Below the pieces are notes generated by a model. The model searched no databases and was not told where the DNA came from. It saw only the letters and a program-made list of their open reading frames with translations. This document shows positions 39,771 to 49,456 of a DNA stretch of 64,000 nucleotides, piece after piece (position 1 is the stretch's first letter; every line of letters begins with the position of its first letter). This DNA is from Streptococcus ictaluri 707-05 (GTDB lineage: Bacteria; Bacillota; Bacilli; Lactobacillales; Streptococcaceae). The stretch is taken from NCBI RefSeq assembly GCF_000188015.2, contig NZ_AEUX02000007.1, forward strand, positions 372,001-436,000, given 5' to 3'. The position numbers were made by a program, and so were the translations under genes.

Positions 39771-40733
39771 ATGTCTTATTCTGATTTAAAATTGTTTGCA
39801 CTTTCGTCGAACAAAGAGTTAGCAGAAAAAGTTGCTTCTGCTATGGGTATTCAACTTGGTAAGTCTACTGTGCGCCAATTTTCAGATGGTGAAATTCAAG
39901 TCAATATCGAGGAATCGATTCGTGGGCATCATGTTTTTATTTTACAATCTACAAGCTCTCCAGTTAATGATAACTTGATGGAAATCTTGATTATGGTTGA
40001 TGCTTTAAAACGTGCTAGCGCTGAAAAAATATCTGTCGTGATGCCTTATTACGGCTATGCTCGTCAAGACCGTAAGGCGCGTTCTCGTGAGCCAATTACA
40101 TCTAAGCTAGTCGCTAATATGTTAGAAGTTGCTGGAGTTGATCGTCTCTTAACCGTTGATTTGCATGCTGCACAAATTCAAGGTTTCTTTGACATTCCAG
40201 TAGATCATTTAATGGGTGCTCCATTAATTGCTGATTACTTTGATCGTCATGGGCTTGTTGGTGAAGATGTTGTTGTGGTGAGTCCAGACCATGGTGGTGT
40301 CACTCGTGCTCGTAAGTTAGCGCAATGCCTCCAAACACCAATCGCAATTATTGATAAACGTCGTAGTGTTGATAAAATGAACACTAGCGAAGTGATGAAC
40401 ATTATTGGTAATGTAGAAGGTAAAAAATGTATCTTGATTGATGATATGATTGATACTGCTGGTACTATTTGCCATGCGGCAGATGCTTTGGCTGAAGCAG
40501 GTGCAACAGCTGTATATGCTTCATGTACACACCCAGTGCTTTCTGGTCCAGCTCTGGATAATATCCAAAATTCTGCTATTGAAAAATTAATTGTTTTAGA
40601 TACAATTTATTTACCAGAAGAACGTTTAATTGATAAAATTGAACAAATTTCGATTGCTGATTTAATTGCTGAAGCTATTATTCGTATTCATGAAAAACGT
40701 CCACTATCTCCTTTATTTGAAATGGGAAAATAA
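39771..40733 (+). CDS. prs: Ribose-phosphate pyrophosphokinase (PRPP synthetase)
   Basis: Prs makes PRPP from ribose 5-phosphate and ATP, the first precursor for the purine genes further on. The 320-residue protein has [16 protein letters not shown], the flexible-loop region [35 protein letters not shown], and the PRPP-binding loop [12 protein letters not shown] near residue 222. GGAGG precedes ATG 39771 ([11 protein letters not shown]); a slightly longer frame covers the ribosome binding site itself and is rejected. A large hairpin terminator follows. Confidence 0.96.
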   Translation: MSYSDLKLFALSSNKELAEKVASAMGIQLGKSTVRQFSDGEIQVNIEESIRGHHVFILQSTSSPVNDNLMEILIMVDALKRASAEKISVVMPYYGYARQDRKARSREPITSKLVANMLEVAGVDRLLTVDLHAAQIQGFFDIPVDHLMGAPLIADYFDRHGLVGEDVVVVSPDHGGVTRARKLAQCLQTPIAIIDKRRSVDKMNTSEVMNIIGNVEGKKCILIDDMIDTAGTICHAADALAEAGATAVYASCTHPVLSGPALDNIQNSAIEKLIVLDTIYLPEERLIDKIEQISIADLIAEAIIRIHEKRPLSPLFEMGK

Positions 40734-40740
40734 GGAATTG

Positions 40741-40810
40741 ACCTAAGGTCTAGGTAACTGTTGATAAGTGTTATTAACAGAGCCTAGATCCTAGGTTTTT
40801 CTTTTTTGTT
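40741..40810 (+). terminator. Long hairpin terminator after prs
   Basis: ACCTAAGGTCTAGG pairs with CCTAGATCCTAGGT, with an inner CTGTT / AACAG helix, followed by TTTTTCTTTTTT. Confidence 0.85.
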
Positions 40811-40843
40811 TATCAACTATCTGCAAATTATGAGTAGTTTGTG

Positions 40844-40849
40844 TATAAT
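40844..40849 (+). promoter_or_regulatory. -10 element of the recO-plsX-acp promoter
   Basis: TATAAT, perfect -10; 17 bases upstream stands CTGCAA, a weak -35. The predicted leader is about 80 bases and contains the DnaA box at 40869. Confidence 0.5.
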
Positions 40850-40868
40850 AATAGTTGACTTGCTAAAC

Positions 40869-40877
40869 TGTGGATAA
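40869..40877 (-). promoter_or_regulatory. Consensus DnaA box
   Basis: TGTGGATAA on the plus strand, that is TTATCCACA on the minus strand. It lies in the leader of recO, 2.7 kb from the other perfect box at 38194. Confidence 0.55.
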
Positions 40878-40934
40878 GTTGTGGAAACTCATTTTTTCAG
40901 TGTGGAAATCTTAGTTAAAGAATGATGGAGAAAT

Positions 40935-41729
40935 ATGCAAACGAAAGAATCATTTGGTATTGTACTATATAATAAAAATTACCGTGAAGATGATAAATTA
41001 GTTAAACTATTTACAGAAGTTGCTGGTAAACGGATGTTTTTTGTCAAGCAGATTAGTCGTTCTAAATTAGCATCTGTTGTTCAACCCTTGAGGGCGGCAG
41101 AATTCATTCTTAAGCTGAGCGATACAGGTCTTTCCTATATTGAAGATTATAGTCAGGCAGAGACTTATCGTCATATCAATGAAGACATTTTTCGATTGGC
41201 TTATGCAACTTATCTTTTAGCACTTGTGGATGTCGCTATTGCTGATAACGAACCAGATCCTCATTTATTTGCTTTTTTAAAAAAGACACTTGATTTAATG
41301 GAAGAAGGCTTAGATTATGAAATCTTAACTAATATTTTTGAAATTCAACTTTTAGAGCGTTTTGGAGTCCAGTTAAACTTTCATAATTGTGTTTTTTGTC
41401 ATCGGGCAGGTCTTCCTTTTGATTTTTCTCATCGCTATTCAGGTGTTCTTTGTCCACAACATTATCATGAAGATGAGCGTCGCTATCATTTAGATCCCAA
41501 TGTTCTTTATCTTTTGGATCGTTTTCAAAATTTAGATTTTGATGACTTGAAACGCATTTCCTTAAAACCAGAAATGAAACAAAAACTTCGTCAGTTTATT
41601 GATGCTATTTATGATGATTATGTTGGTATAAGACTGAAAAGTAAAAAATTTATTGATGAACTAGAATCTTGGGGAAATATTATGAAAAAATCAGATAAAT
41701 CAAAGGAGACTAGTCGAGATGGGAAATGA
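40935..41729 (+). CDS. recO: DNA repair protein RecO
   Basis: RecO loads RecA on SSB-coated DNA in the RecFOR pathway. The 264-residue protein has the N-terminal OB-fold ([33 protein letters not shown]), a helical middle, and a Cys/His cluster (NCVFCHRAG near residue 156, CPQHYHEDE near 175) as in zinc-binding RecO proteins. It is followed by plsX after a 65-base gap in the same direction. The extra Lys/Ser-rich tail beyond residue 250 is not conserved. Confidence 0.92.
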   Translation: MQTKESFGIVLYNKNYREDDKLVKLFTEVAGKRMFFVKQISRSKLASVVQPLRAAEFILKLSDTGLSYIEDYSQAETYRHINEDIFRLAYATYLLALVDVAIADNEPDPHLFAFLKKTLDLMEEGLDYEILTNIFEIQLLERFGVQLNFHNCVFCHRAGLPFDFSHRYSGVLCPQHYHEDERRYHLDPNVLYLLDRFQNLDFDDLKRISLKPEMKQKLRQFIDAIYDDYVGIRLKSKKFIDELESWGNIMKKSDKSKETSRDGK

Positions 41730-41794
41730 TGTTAGAATATGCTATAATAGAGTCACTATTTTCAGTAGAGAAGAGTAGACGTAAAGGAGCAAAA

Positions 41795-42808
41795 ATGAAG
41801 AAAATTGCAATAGATGCTATGGGTGGAGACAATGCCCCTCAGGCTATTATTGAAGGTGTCAATCAGGCGATCAAAGCTTTCTCAGATATCGAAATTCAAC
41901 TTTATGGTGATCAAGAAAAGATCAAACCTTATCTGATTGCTTCTGATCGTGTTTCTATTAGTCATACGGATGAAAAAATCAATTCAGATGATGAACCTGC
42001 AAAAGCTATTCGTCGTAAAAAGAATGCTTCGATGGTCTTGGCAGCCAAAGCTGTTAAAGATGGACAAGCTCAAGCTGTTTTATCTGCCGGAAATACGGGT
42101 GCCCTTTTAGCAGCAGGACTTTTTGTAGTTGGTCGTATTAAAGAGATAGATCGGCCTGGTTTAATGTCAACTTTACCGACAATAGATGGTAAGGGTTTTG
42201 ATATGTTGGATTTAGGTGCAAATGCTGAAAATACGGCTTCTCACCTTCATCAATATGCTATTTTAGGGTCTTTTTATGCTAAAAATGTAAGAGGTATCGA
42301 ACGTCCTCGTGTGGGATTACTTAATAATGGTACCGAGTCTACTAAAGGAGACTCTCTTCGTAAGGAAACTTACGACTTGTTAGCAGCTGATGACAGTATT
42401 GACTTTGTAGGAAATGTGGAAGCGCGTGATTTGATGTCTGGAGTGGTGGATGTTTTGGTTGCGGATGGTTTCACAGGAAACGCGGTATTAAAAGCTATCG
42501 AAGGAACTGCTATTAGTATAATGGGACAATTAAAAGAGGCAGTGACTTCTGGTGGTATTAAAGCCAAAATTGGAGCTCTTTTCTTAAAAGATAGTTTATA
42601 TCATTTGAAAGATTCTTTGGACTACTCAAGTGCAGGAGGAGCTGTTTTGTTTGGACTTAAAGCTCCTGTTGTGAAATCACATGGTTCGAGTGATGCTAAA
42701 GCTATTTTTCATACGATTAAACAAATACGTACTATGTTGGATACCAATGTTGTTGGACAATTAGTTGACGTATTTTCTAAGGAGGAAAAGGAAGATGACA
42801 CGAAATGA
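41795..42808 (+). CDS. plsX: Phosphate acyltransferase PlsX
   Basis: PlsX turns acyl-ACP into acyl-phosphate, the acyl donor used by PlsY in phospholipid synthesis. The 337-residue protein begins [20 protein letters not shown], the family signature. It also contains [19 protein letters not shown] and [23 protein letters not shown] at 41783 decides this start over a longer frame that begins inside recO. It overlaps the acyl carrier protein gene by 14 bases. Confidence 0.95.
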   Translation: MKKIAIDAMGGDNAPQAIIEGVNQAIKAFSDIEIQLYGDQEKIKPYLIASDRVSISHTDEKINSDDEPAKAIRRKKNASMVLAAKAVKDGQAQAVLSAGNTGALLAAGLFVVGRIKEIDRPGLMSTLPTIDGKGFDMLDLGANAENTASHLHQYAILGSFYAKNVRGIERPRVGLLNNGTESTKGDSLRKETYDLLAADDSIDFVGNVEARDLMSGVVDVLVADGFTGNAVLKAIEGTAISIMGQLKEAVTSGGIKAKIGALFLKDSLYHLKDSLDYSSAGGAVLFGLKAPVVKSHGSSDAKAIFHTIKQIRTMLDTNVVGQLVDVFSKEEKEDDTK

Positions 42809-43043
42809 TATTTTAGAAAGAATCATTACCCTCATCAGTAAGCAAAAAGACACAATTGATTTTACGATTACTGAGGATACTAATTTAAAGGATGATCTAG
42901 GGGTTGATTCTATTGAATTGGTTGAGTTCGTGATTAATATCGAAGATGAATTTAATATCGAAATTCCAGATGAAGCGGTAGATCACATGGTTTCTATGGG
43001 TGATATGCTAGATTATTTGACTAATCGTTTAGAAAAACAATAA
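42795..43043 (+). CDS. acpP: Acyl carrier protein
   Basis: A carrier of acyl chains on a 4'-phosphopantetheine arm. The 82-residue acidic protein has the attachment serine in [14 protein letters not shown] (about residue 37). GGAGGAAAAGGAAG lies just before ATG 42795. It overlaps the end of plsX, which uses acyl-ACP as substrate. Streptococci usually also have an acp within the fab cluster, so this is probably the second one; which is dominant cannot be told here. Confidence 0.93.
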   Translation: MTRNDILERIITLISKQKDTIDFTITEDTNLKDDLGVDSIELVEFVINIEDEFNIEIPDEAVDHMVSMGDMLDYLTNRLEKQ

Positions 43044-43052
43044 ATCAATAAA

Positions 43053-43076
43053 GAGAGAGCGAAAGCTCTTTTTTTG
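43053..43076 (+). terminator. Terminator after acpP
   Basis: AGAGAGC pairs with GCTCTTT over a GAAA-type loop, followed by T residues. Confidence 0.82.
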
Positions 43077-43081
43077 TTACA

Positions 43082-43094
43082 AAAAACGAACTAT
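43082..43094 (+). promoter_or_regulatory. PurBox (PurR operator) of the pur operon
   Basis: AAAAACGAACTAT matches the lactococcal/streptococcal PurBox AWWWCCGAACWWT at 12 of 13 positions. Its centre is about 75 bases upstream of the start expected from the promoter at 43128-43156. In Lactococcus lactis PurR activates from boxes near -76, so the distance supports it. Confidence 0.7.
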
Positions 43095-43127
43095 AATATT
43101 TTTTTTAATAACAATGTAAACAAAAAG

Positions 43128-43156
43128 TTGAATAAAGAGCATTTATATGTTATTCT
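43128..43156 (+). promoter_or_regulatory. Promoter of purC
   Basis: TTGAAT, 17 bases, TATTCT with an upstream TG (TGTTATTCT). Confidence 0.65.
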
Positions 43157-43190
43157 TTAATAAAAAAAGTCGAGAAAGGCGAACCTTAAA

Positions 43191-43898
43191 ATGTCAAACA
43201 ACCTTATTTATTCAGGGAAAGCAAAAGATATTTATCAGACAGAAGATGAAGGGGTTATTTTATCCGTTTATAAAGACCAAGCTACTATGTTAAATGGTGC
43301 TCGCAAGGAGTCTATTAGTGGAAAAGGAGCGTTAAATAATCAGATTTCATCACTTATTTTTGAAAAATTAAATAAGGTTGGTATTGCAACTCATTTTATT
43401 AAACAGGTATCAGATACCGAGCAATTAAATAAAAAAGTAAGCATCATTCCTTTAGAAGTCGTTTTACGTAACGTTGCGGCAGGTTCTTTCGCTAAAAGAT
43501 TTGGAATAGCAGAAGGTGCTCTATTAGAAAAGCCAATTATTGAATTTTATTATAAAAATGATGACTTAGATGACCCTTTCATTAACGATGAACACGTGAT
43601 TTATCTAAAAATCGCAACTGATGAACAAATTGCTGATATCAAAGAAGAAACACTAACGATTAATAAGCATTTAAAATCTTGGTTTGAACAGATTGGACTT
43701 CAATTAATTGATTTTAAGCTGGAGTTTGGTTTGGACGCAGAAGGCCATCTCATTTTAGCTGATGAATTTTCACCTGATAACTGTCGACTTTGGGATGAAA
43801 AAGGAAATCATATGGACAAAGATGTTTTTCGTCGTGACCTTGGTAGCTTGACGGATGTCTATAAGGTGGTACTTGAAAAACTGCAGGGATTAAAATAA
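43191..43898 (+). CDS. purC: SAICAR synthetase
   Basis: PurC joins CAIR and aspartate to form SAICAR, step 7 (of 10) of IMP synthesis. The 235-residue length is normal. It begins [20 protein letters not shown] with the GKAKDIY signature. It also has [19 protein letters not shown] (about residue 84) and the metal and substrate region [14 protein letters not shown] (about residue 188). It is the first gene of the long pur transcript and lies behind a PurBox and a promoter. Confidence 0.96.
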   Translation: MSNNLIYSGKAKDIYQTEDEGVILSVYKDQATMLNGARKESISGKGALNNQISSLIFEKLNKVGIATHFIKQVSDTEQLNKKVSIIPLEVVLRNVAAGSFAKRFGIAEGALLEKPIIEFYYKNDDLDDPFINDEHVIYLKIATDEQIADIKEETLTINKHLKSWFEQIGLQLIDFKLEFGLDAEGHLILADEFSPDNCRLWDEKGNHMDKDVFRRDLGSLTDVYKVVLEKLQGLK

Positions 43899-43911
43899 GA
43901 CAAGGAAGGAA

Positions 43912-43980
43912 ATGAACCCGACTGGGAAGCTTGGGAAGCTCAAAGAATCTGATGAGACATTTTTTGAGATTTCCAATTGA
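43912..43980 (+). CDS. Possible 22-residue peptide between purC and purL
   Basis: ATG with a strong AAGGAAGGA site two bases upstream opens a reading of 22 codons, MNPTGKLGKLKESDETFFEI and two more residues. It fills the gap between purC and purL, which itself lacks a good ribosome binding site. It might be a real small protein or a device that brings ribosomes to purL. I do not recognise it. Confidence 0.3.
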   Translation: MNPTGKLGKLKESDETFFEISN

Positions 43981-44073
43981 AAACAAAAAATGGGAGTTGC
44001 TTCTACTGAAATCAAGATTTTAGTGGGTTATCTATTTTTTTGTTGCTTCCTTGTCGGATTTGGTATCTTAGAA

Positions 44074-47000
44074 ATGGATAAACGTATTTTTGTTGAGAAA
44101 AAAGCTGATTTTCAGGTAAAAGCTCAATCATTACTTAAAGAATTAAGCCAAAATTTGCAACTAAAAACATTGAGTCATTTGCGTATGATTCAAGTTTATG
44201 ATGTTTTCAATTTAGAAGAAGCTTTATTTGAGGCTGCTCAAGAACATATTTTTTCGGAACAAGTAACGGACGAGCTTTTAAGTGAAGAACGACTCTTTTC
44301 AGAACTAGAGGAGGCAGTGTTTTTTGCTATTGAAGCCTTACCTGGCCAGTTTGATCAGCGTGCAGCTAGCTCTCAAGAAGCCCTACTACTTCTTGGCAGT
44401 TCATCGGACGTATCTGTTTTGACGGCACAACTTTATTTGGTCAATAAAGACATCAATCAAAGTGAGCTAGAAGCCATTAAGGGCTATCTATTGAATCCTG
44501 TTGATTCACGTTTTAAAGATGTAACAGTCGGAATTGCTAGACATACTTTGTCAGAATCAGAGCGTAGAATTCCAACACTTGATATTTTCAATACTTATGT
44601 AGCAGAAGATTTTGCACGCTATAAGACCGAGCAAGGATTAGCTATGGAAGTCGAAAACTTATTGTTTATTCAAGGTTATTTCAAGTCAATTGGTCGCGTA
44701 CCTACCGAGACGGAATTGAAGGTGCTAGATACTTACTGGTCTGATCACTGTCGTCACACGACTTTTGAAACGGAATTAAAGGCTATCGATTTTTCAGAAT
44801 CTAAATTCCAAAAACAATTACAAGCGACTTATGATAAGTACATCGCTATGCGTAACGAATTAGGACGCTCTGACAAACCACAGACCCTTATGGATATGGC
44901 TACAATCTTTGGCCGTTATGAGCGTGCTAATGGGCGCCTAGATGATATGGAAGTATCAGATGAAATCAATGCTTGCTCTGTTGAAATTGAAGTGGATGTC
45001 AATGGTGTCAAAGAACCGTGGTTACTCATGTTCAAAAACGAAACTCATAACCACCCAACAGAGATTGAACCATTTGGTGGTGCAGCAACCTGTATTGGTG
45101 GTGCCATTCGTGACCCATTATCTGGTCGCTCATATGTTTATCAAGCTATGCGTATTTCAGGCGCAGGCGACATTACGATGCCAATTGCGGAAACTCGTAA
45201 AGGTAAATTACCGCAGCAAGTCATCTCAAAAACAGCGGCGCACGGCTATTCTTCATATGGAAACCAAATTGGTTTAGCAACAACTTATGTTAAAGAATAC
45301 TTCCATCCAGGTTTTGTGGCTAAACGCATGGAGCTTGGTGCTGTTGTTGGGGCTGCTCCTAAGGAAAATGTTGTCCGTGAAAAACCAGTAGCTGGCGATG
45401 TGGTTATCCTACTAGGTGGGAAGACAGGTCGAGACGGAGTTGGTGGAGCAACTGGTTCTTCCAAAGTGCAAACTGTTGAATCAGTTGAAACAGCTGGTGC
45501 AGAAGTGCAAAAAGGGAATGCTATTGAAGAACGTAAAATTCAACGCCTCTTCCGCAATAGTCATGTTACGCGTTTAATCAAGAAATCCAACGACTTTGGT
45601 GCTGGTGGTGTTTGTGTTGCCATCGGTGAATTAGCTGACGGACTGGAAATTGATTTAGATGAAATTCCATTGAAGTACCAAGGATTAAATGGAACAGAAA
45701 TTGCTATTTCAGAATCACAAGAACGGATGGCAGTAGTGGTACGTCCTGAAGATGCAGATCTCTTTATTGCAGAATGTGCTAAAGAAAATATAGAAGCAGT
45801 AACGGTTGCTCAAGTAACTGAGAAACCAAACTTGGTAATGACTTGGAATGGTCAAACCATTGTTGATATTGAACGTTTTTTCTTAGATACCAACGGTGTG
45901 CGCGTGGTAGTTGATGCTAAGGTTGTTGATAGTGCATTAGAAGCTTTTGAGCAAAAAACAACATCCATTGAGACTTTAGAAAAAGACACGATAGCTCTCT
46001 TATCAGATCTTAATCATACAAGTCAAAAAGGCTTGCAAACGATTTTTGATAGTTCTGTTGGTCGATCAACTGTTAATCATCCTATTGGAGGCCGTTATCA
46101 ATTAACACCAACAGAAAGCTCTGTTCAAAAACTGCCTGTTCAAGATGGTGTAACAAATACAGCCTCTGTTATGGCACAAGGTTATCACCCTTATTTGGCA
46201 GAATGGTCTCCTTATCATGGGGCTGCTTATGCGGTCATTGAAGCAACAGCTCGTCTAGCGGCAACAGGATCGAAGTGGTCACAAGCTCGCTTTTCCTATC
46301 AGGAATATTTCCAACGTATGGATAAAATGGCAGAGCGTTTTGGACAACCAGTAGCAGCATTACTTGGTTCTATTGAGGCACAAGTGCAGCTTGGTTTACC
46401 ATCTATTGGGGGTAAAGACTCCATGTCTGGTACCTTTGAAGAATTGACTGTACCACCGACTCTGGTAGCTTTTGGTGTGACGACAGCTGACGTGAACAAG
46501 GTTTTATCTCCAGAATTTAAAGAAGCTTGTGACTTTATTTATTACTTGCCAGGACAGTTGATTTCAGAAACGATTGATTTTGACTTAATAACATCAAATC
46601 TAAAAACACTTTCTCTGATTCAAGATAACTATCAAATTTCTTCTGCTTCTGCTTTGAAGTATGGTGGACTATTAGAAGGTCTTTCTTTAGCCACTTTTGG
46701 TAATCATATCGGAGCAGTCGTAGATATTCCAGAATTGTCGACGAGTTTGTCAGCTCAGTTAGGTGGCTTTTTAATCACTTCTAAAGAAGAGATTCCAGAA
46801 GCTATTAAGATTGGTCAAACTAGCTCTGATTTTAATTTAGTTGTAAATGGGATTAGTCTATCTGGTGATACATTATTGAAGGCGTTTGAGGGCACTTTAG
46901 AAGATATCTATCCTACTGTTTTTGAACAAACACAAACACTTGAAGAAGTTCCTTCTGTGATGTCAAACGACCTTATTAAATCGAATGAGACCATTGACAA

Positions 47001-47799
47001 ACCTGTGGTTTACATTCCTGTTTTTCCGGGCACTAATTCTGAATACGATTCTGCTAAGGCCTTTGAGCAAGCTGGTGCCTTAGTTAATATGATTCCTTTT
47101 GTGACCTTAGATGAAAAAGCTATTGAAGAATCTGTTAGCACAATGGTTGCTAATATAGCCAAAGCAAATATTATTTTCTTTGCAGGTGGCTTCTCAGCAG
47201 CTGACGAACCAGATGGCTCGGCTAAATTTATCGTCAATATCTTACTCAATAATAAGGTTCGTGCAGCTATTGATGCCTTTATTGAAAAAGGTGGTTTGAT
47301 CATTGGTATCTGTAATGGCTTCCAAGCTTTGGTTAAGTCCGGTCTGCTTCCTTATGGTAATTTTGCAGAAGCGGCTGCTACTAGCCCAACACTTTTCTAC
47401 AACGATGCCAACCAACACGTGGCTAAAATGGTTGAAACACGTATTGCAAACACCAATTCACCATGGTTGGCAGGTGTTCAGGTAGGTGATATTCATGCCA
47501 TTCCAGTATCACATGGTGAAGGGAAATTTGTAGTCACTGAAGCGGAATTTTGTCAATTACGTGATAATGGCCAAATTTTCAGTCAATATGTTGATTTCGA
47601 TGGGAAACCTAGCATGGATTCTCGATTTAACCCCAATGGATCTCTTCATGCTATTGAAGGAATTATCAGTTCTAATGGTCAAATTATTGGTAAGATGGGA
47701 CATTCTGAACGATTTGAAGCAGGTCTTTTCCAAAATATTCCTGGTCAAAAGGATCAAGGATTGTTTGCCTCAGCTGTGGCCTATTTTACAGGTAAGTAA
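44074..47799 (+). CDS. purL: Phosphoribosylformylglycinamidine synthase, single chain
   Basis: PurL converts FGAR to FGAM with ATP and glutamine. This is the large type (1241 residues) in which the PurS, PurL and PurQ functions are fused. The central ATP domain has FKNETHNHPTEIEPFGGAAT and SDHCRHTTFETE. The C-terminal amidotransferase has VYIPVFPGTNSEYD and the catalytic Cys in IGICNGFQALV (about residue 1079), with a late His in ISVSHGEG-type context (AIPVSHGEGKF). I chose ATG 44074 (MDKRIFVEKKADF), the usual family start. A longer frame from 43990 adds a hydrophobic stretch foreign to the family. No clear ribosome binding site precedes either. Confidence 0.94.
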   Translation: MDKRIFVEKKADFQVKAQSLLKELSQNLQLKTLSHLRMIQVYDVFNLEEALFEAAQEHIFSEQVTDELLSEERLFSELEEAVFFAIEALPGQFDQRAASSQEALLLLGSSSDVSVLTAQLYLVNKDINQSELEAIKGYLLNPVDSRFKDVTVGIARHTLSESERRIPTLDIFNTYVAEDFARYKTEQGLAMEVENLLFIQGYFKSIGRVPTETELKVLDTYWSDHCRHTTFETELKAIDFSESKFQKQLQATYDKYIAMRNELGRSDKPQTLMDMATIFGRYERANGRLDDMEVSDEINACSVEIEVDVNGVKEPWLLMFKNETHNHPTEIEPFGGAATCIGGAIRDPLSGRSYVYQAMRISGAGDITMPIAETRKGKLPQQVISKTAAHGYSSYGNQIGLATTYVKEYFHPGFVAKRMELGAVVGAAPKENVVREKPVAGDVVILLGGKTGRDGVGGATGSSKVQTVESVETAGAEVQKGNAIEERKIQRLFRNSHVTRLIKKSNDFGAGGVCVAIGELADGLEIDLDEIPLKYQGLNGTEIAISESQERMAVVVRPEDADLFIAECAKENIEAVTVAQVTEKPNLVMTWNGQTIVDIERFFLDTNGVRVVVDAKVVDSALEAFEQKTTSIETLEKDTIALLSDLNHTSQKGLQTIFDSSVGRSTVNHPIGGRYQLTPTESSVQKLPVQDGVTNTASVMAQGYHPYLAEWSPYHGAAYAVIEATARLAATGSKWSQARFSYQEYFQRMDKMAERFGQPVAALLGSIEAQVQLGLPSIGGKDSMSGTFEELTVPPTLVAFGVTTADVNKVLSPEFKEACDFIYYLPGQLISETIDFDLITSNLKTLSLIQDNYQISSASALKYGGLLEGLSLATFGNHIGAVVDIPELSTSLSAQLGGFLITSKEEIPEAIKIGQTSSDFNLVVNGISLSGDTLLKAFEGTLEDIYPTVFEQTQTLEEVPSVMSNDLIKSNETIDKPVVYIPVFPGTNSEYDSAKAFEQAGALVNMIPFVTLDEKAIEESVSTMVANIAKANIIFFAGGFSAADEPDGSAKFIVNILLNNKVRAAIDAFIEKGGLIIGICNGFQALVKSGLLPYGNFAEAAATSPTLFYNDANQHVAKMVETRIANTNSPWLAGVQVGDIHAIPVSHGEGKFVVTEAEFCQLRDNGQIFSQYVDFDGKPSMDSRFNPNGSLHAIEGIISSNGQIIGKMGHSERFEAGLFQNIPGQKDQGLFASAVAYFTGK

Positions 47800-47887
47800 G
47801 AAAGACTTTTAAAAAAGAATAAATTGAAAAAATGAGGTCAAATTAGCAGGTATGAAACTGTCTAAGTTTTCCCTTTTTAGATAAAGT

Positions 47888-47905
47888 AAAGGGTTTAACC
47901 CTTTT
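47888..47905 (+). other. Hairpin between purL and purF
   Basis: AAAGGG pairs with CCCTTT over a TTTAA-type loop, 14 bases before purF. It is short and followed by TTGT; it could lower read-through slightly or be neutral. Confidence 0.4.
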
Positions 47906-47919
47906 GTATAGAGGTAAAA

Positions 47920-49374
47920 ATGACATATGAAGTAAAATCTCTTAATGAAGAGTGTGGTGTCTTTGGTATTTGGGGACATCCTCATGCCGCTCAAGTCACT
48001 TATTTTGGTTTACATAGTCTTCAGCATCGCGGTCAAGAAGGTGCGGGGATTATTTCAAATGATAATGGATTGCTTCATCAGCATCGTGATACAGGCTTAT
48101 TATCTGAGGTTTTTAAGGATCAGAATAATCTGGATAAGTTGACAGGTCAAGCTGCTATTGGACATGTTCGATATGCAACAGCTGGAACAGCATCTATCAA
48201 TAATATTCAACCTTTCTTATATCAGTTTACAGAGGCTCAATTTGGCCTTTGTCATAATGGTAATTTAACCAACGCCATTTCTTTAAAAAAAGAATTGGAA
48301 CGTGATGGTGCTATCTTTAATGCGTCTTCGGATACGGAAATTTTGATGCATTTGATTCGTTGTAGTCATCATCCTGAATTCTTAGGTAAGGTAAAAGAGG
48401 CTTTGAACACAGTCAAAGGTGGTTTTGCTTATTTACTGATGACCGAAGATAAATTGATTGCTGCTTTAGATCCTAATGGTTTTAGACCCTTATCTTTGGG
48501 GCAGATGAAGAATGGTGCATGGGTAGTATCTAGTGAGACTTGTGCCTTTGAAGTGATTGGTGCGAAATGGGTTCGTGATGTGTTGCCAGGTGAGATGATT
48601 ATTATTGATGATCAAGGAATTACTTATGATCACTATACACAGGACACACAACTGGCTATTTGTTCAATGGAATACGTTTATTTTGCGCGTCCTGATTCGA
48701 CGATTTATGGTGTGAATGTTCACACAGCACGTAAACAAATGGGTAAACGCTTGGCACAAGAATTCAAGCATGAAGCTGATATTGTAGTTGGTGTTCCTAA
48801 CTCCTCTCTTTCAGCAGCTATGGGCTTTGCAGAAGAATCGGGTTTACCTAATGAAATGGGACTTGTTAAAAACCAATACACCCAAAGAACCTTTATTCAA
48901 CCAACACAAGAACTGCGAGAACAAGGTGTCCGCATGAAGTTATCTGCTGTATCAGGGGTGGTTAAAGACAAACGGGTGGTCATGGTTGATGATTCCATTG
49001 TTCGTGGGACAACTTCTAGACGTATTGTCAAATTACTTCGAGAAGCAGGAGCTAAAGAGGTCCATGTGGCTATAGGAAGTCCTGAACTCAAATACCCATG
49101 CTTCTATGGAATTGATATTCAGACCCGACGCGAGTTAATCTCGGCAAATCATAATGTAGATGAGGTCTGTGACATTATTGGAGCAGACAGCTTAACCTAT
49201 TTGTCACTAGAAGGCATGATTGATGCTATTGGTTTACAAACAGATGTTCCAAATGGTGGTTTATGTGTGGCTTATTTTGATGGTAATTACCCAACACCTC
49301 TTTATGATTACGAAGAAGAGTACCTTCGTAGTCTCGAAGAAGAGACCAGTTTTTACATTGAAAAAGTCAAATAG
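47920..49374 (+). CDS. purF: Amidophosphoribosyltransferase
   Basis: PurF makes phosphoribosylamine from PRPP and glutamine, the first committed and feedback-regulated step. The 484-residue protein is made with an 11-residue propeptide before the catalytic Cys12 (NEECGVFGIWGH), which becomes the N-terminal nucleophile. HSLQHRGQEGAGI and GHVRYATAGTAS belong to the glutaminase half. The PRPP loop VVMVDDSIVRGTTS is near residue 350. GAGGTAAAA precedes the start. Confidence 0.96.
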   Translation: MTYEVKSLNEECGVFGIWGHPHAAQVTYFGLHSLQHRGQEGAGIISNDNGLLHQHRDTGLLSEVFKDQNNLDKLTGQAAIGHVRYATAGTASINNIQPFLYQFTEAQFGLCHNGNLTNAISLKKELERDGAIFNASSDTEILMHLIRCSHHPEFLGKVKEALNTVKGGFAYLLMTEDKLIAALDPNGFRPLSLGQMKNGAWVVSSETCAFEVIGAKWVRDVLPGEMIIIDDQGITYDHYTQDTQLAICSMEYVYFARPDSTIYGVNVHTARKQMGKRLAQEFKHEADIVVGVPNSSLSAAMGFAEESGLPNEMGLVKNQYTQRTFIQPTQELREQGVRMKLSAVSGVVKDKRVVMVDDSIVRGTTSRRIVKLLREAGAKEVHVAIGSPELKYPCFYGIDIQTRRELISANHNVDEVCDIIGADSLTYLSLEGMIDAIGLQTDVPNGGLCVAYFDGNYPTPLYDYEEEYLRSLEEETSFYIEKVK

Positions 49375-49456
49375 GTGCTAGTTATTACGCAACCACAGGT
49401 TACAGGCTTTTGAGGGCGTGAAAATTAGCCCTTTGTGGAGAAGAAAGAGGAAAGAT

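Noticed and set aside
43990..44073. Longer N-terminus for PurL starting at 43990
   Set aside because: It would add a hydrophobic segment not found in PurL proteins; MDKRIFVEKK is the usual start.
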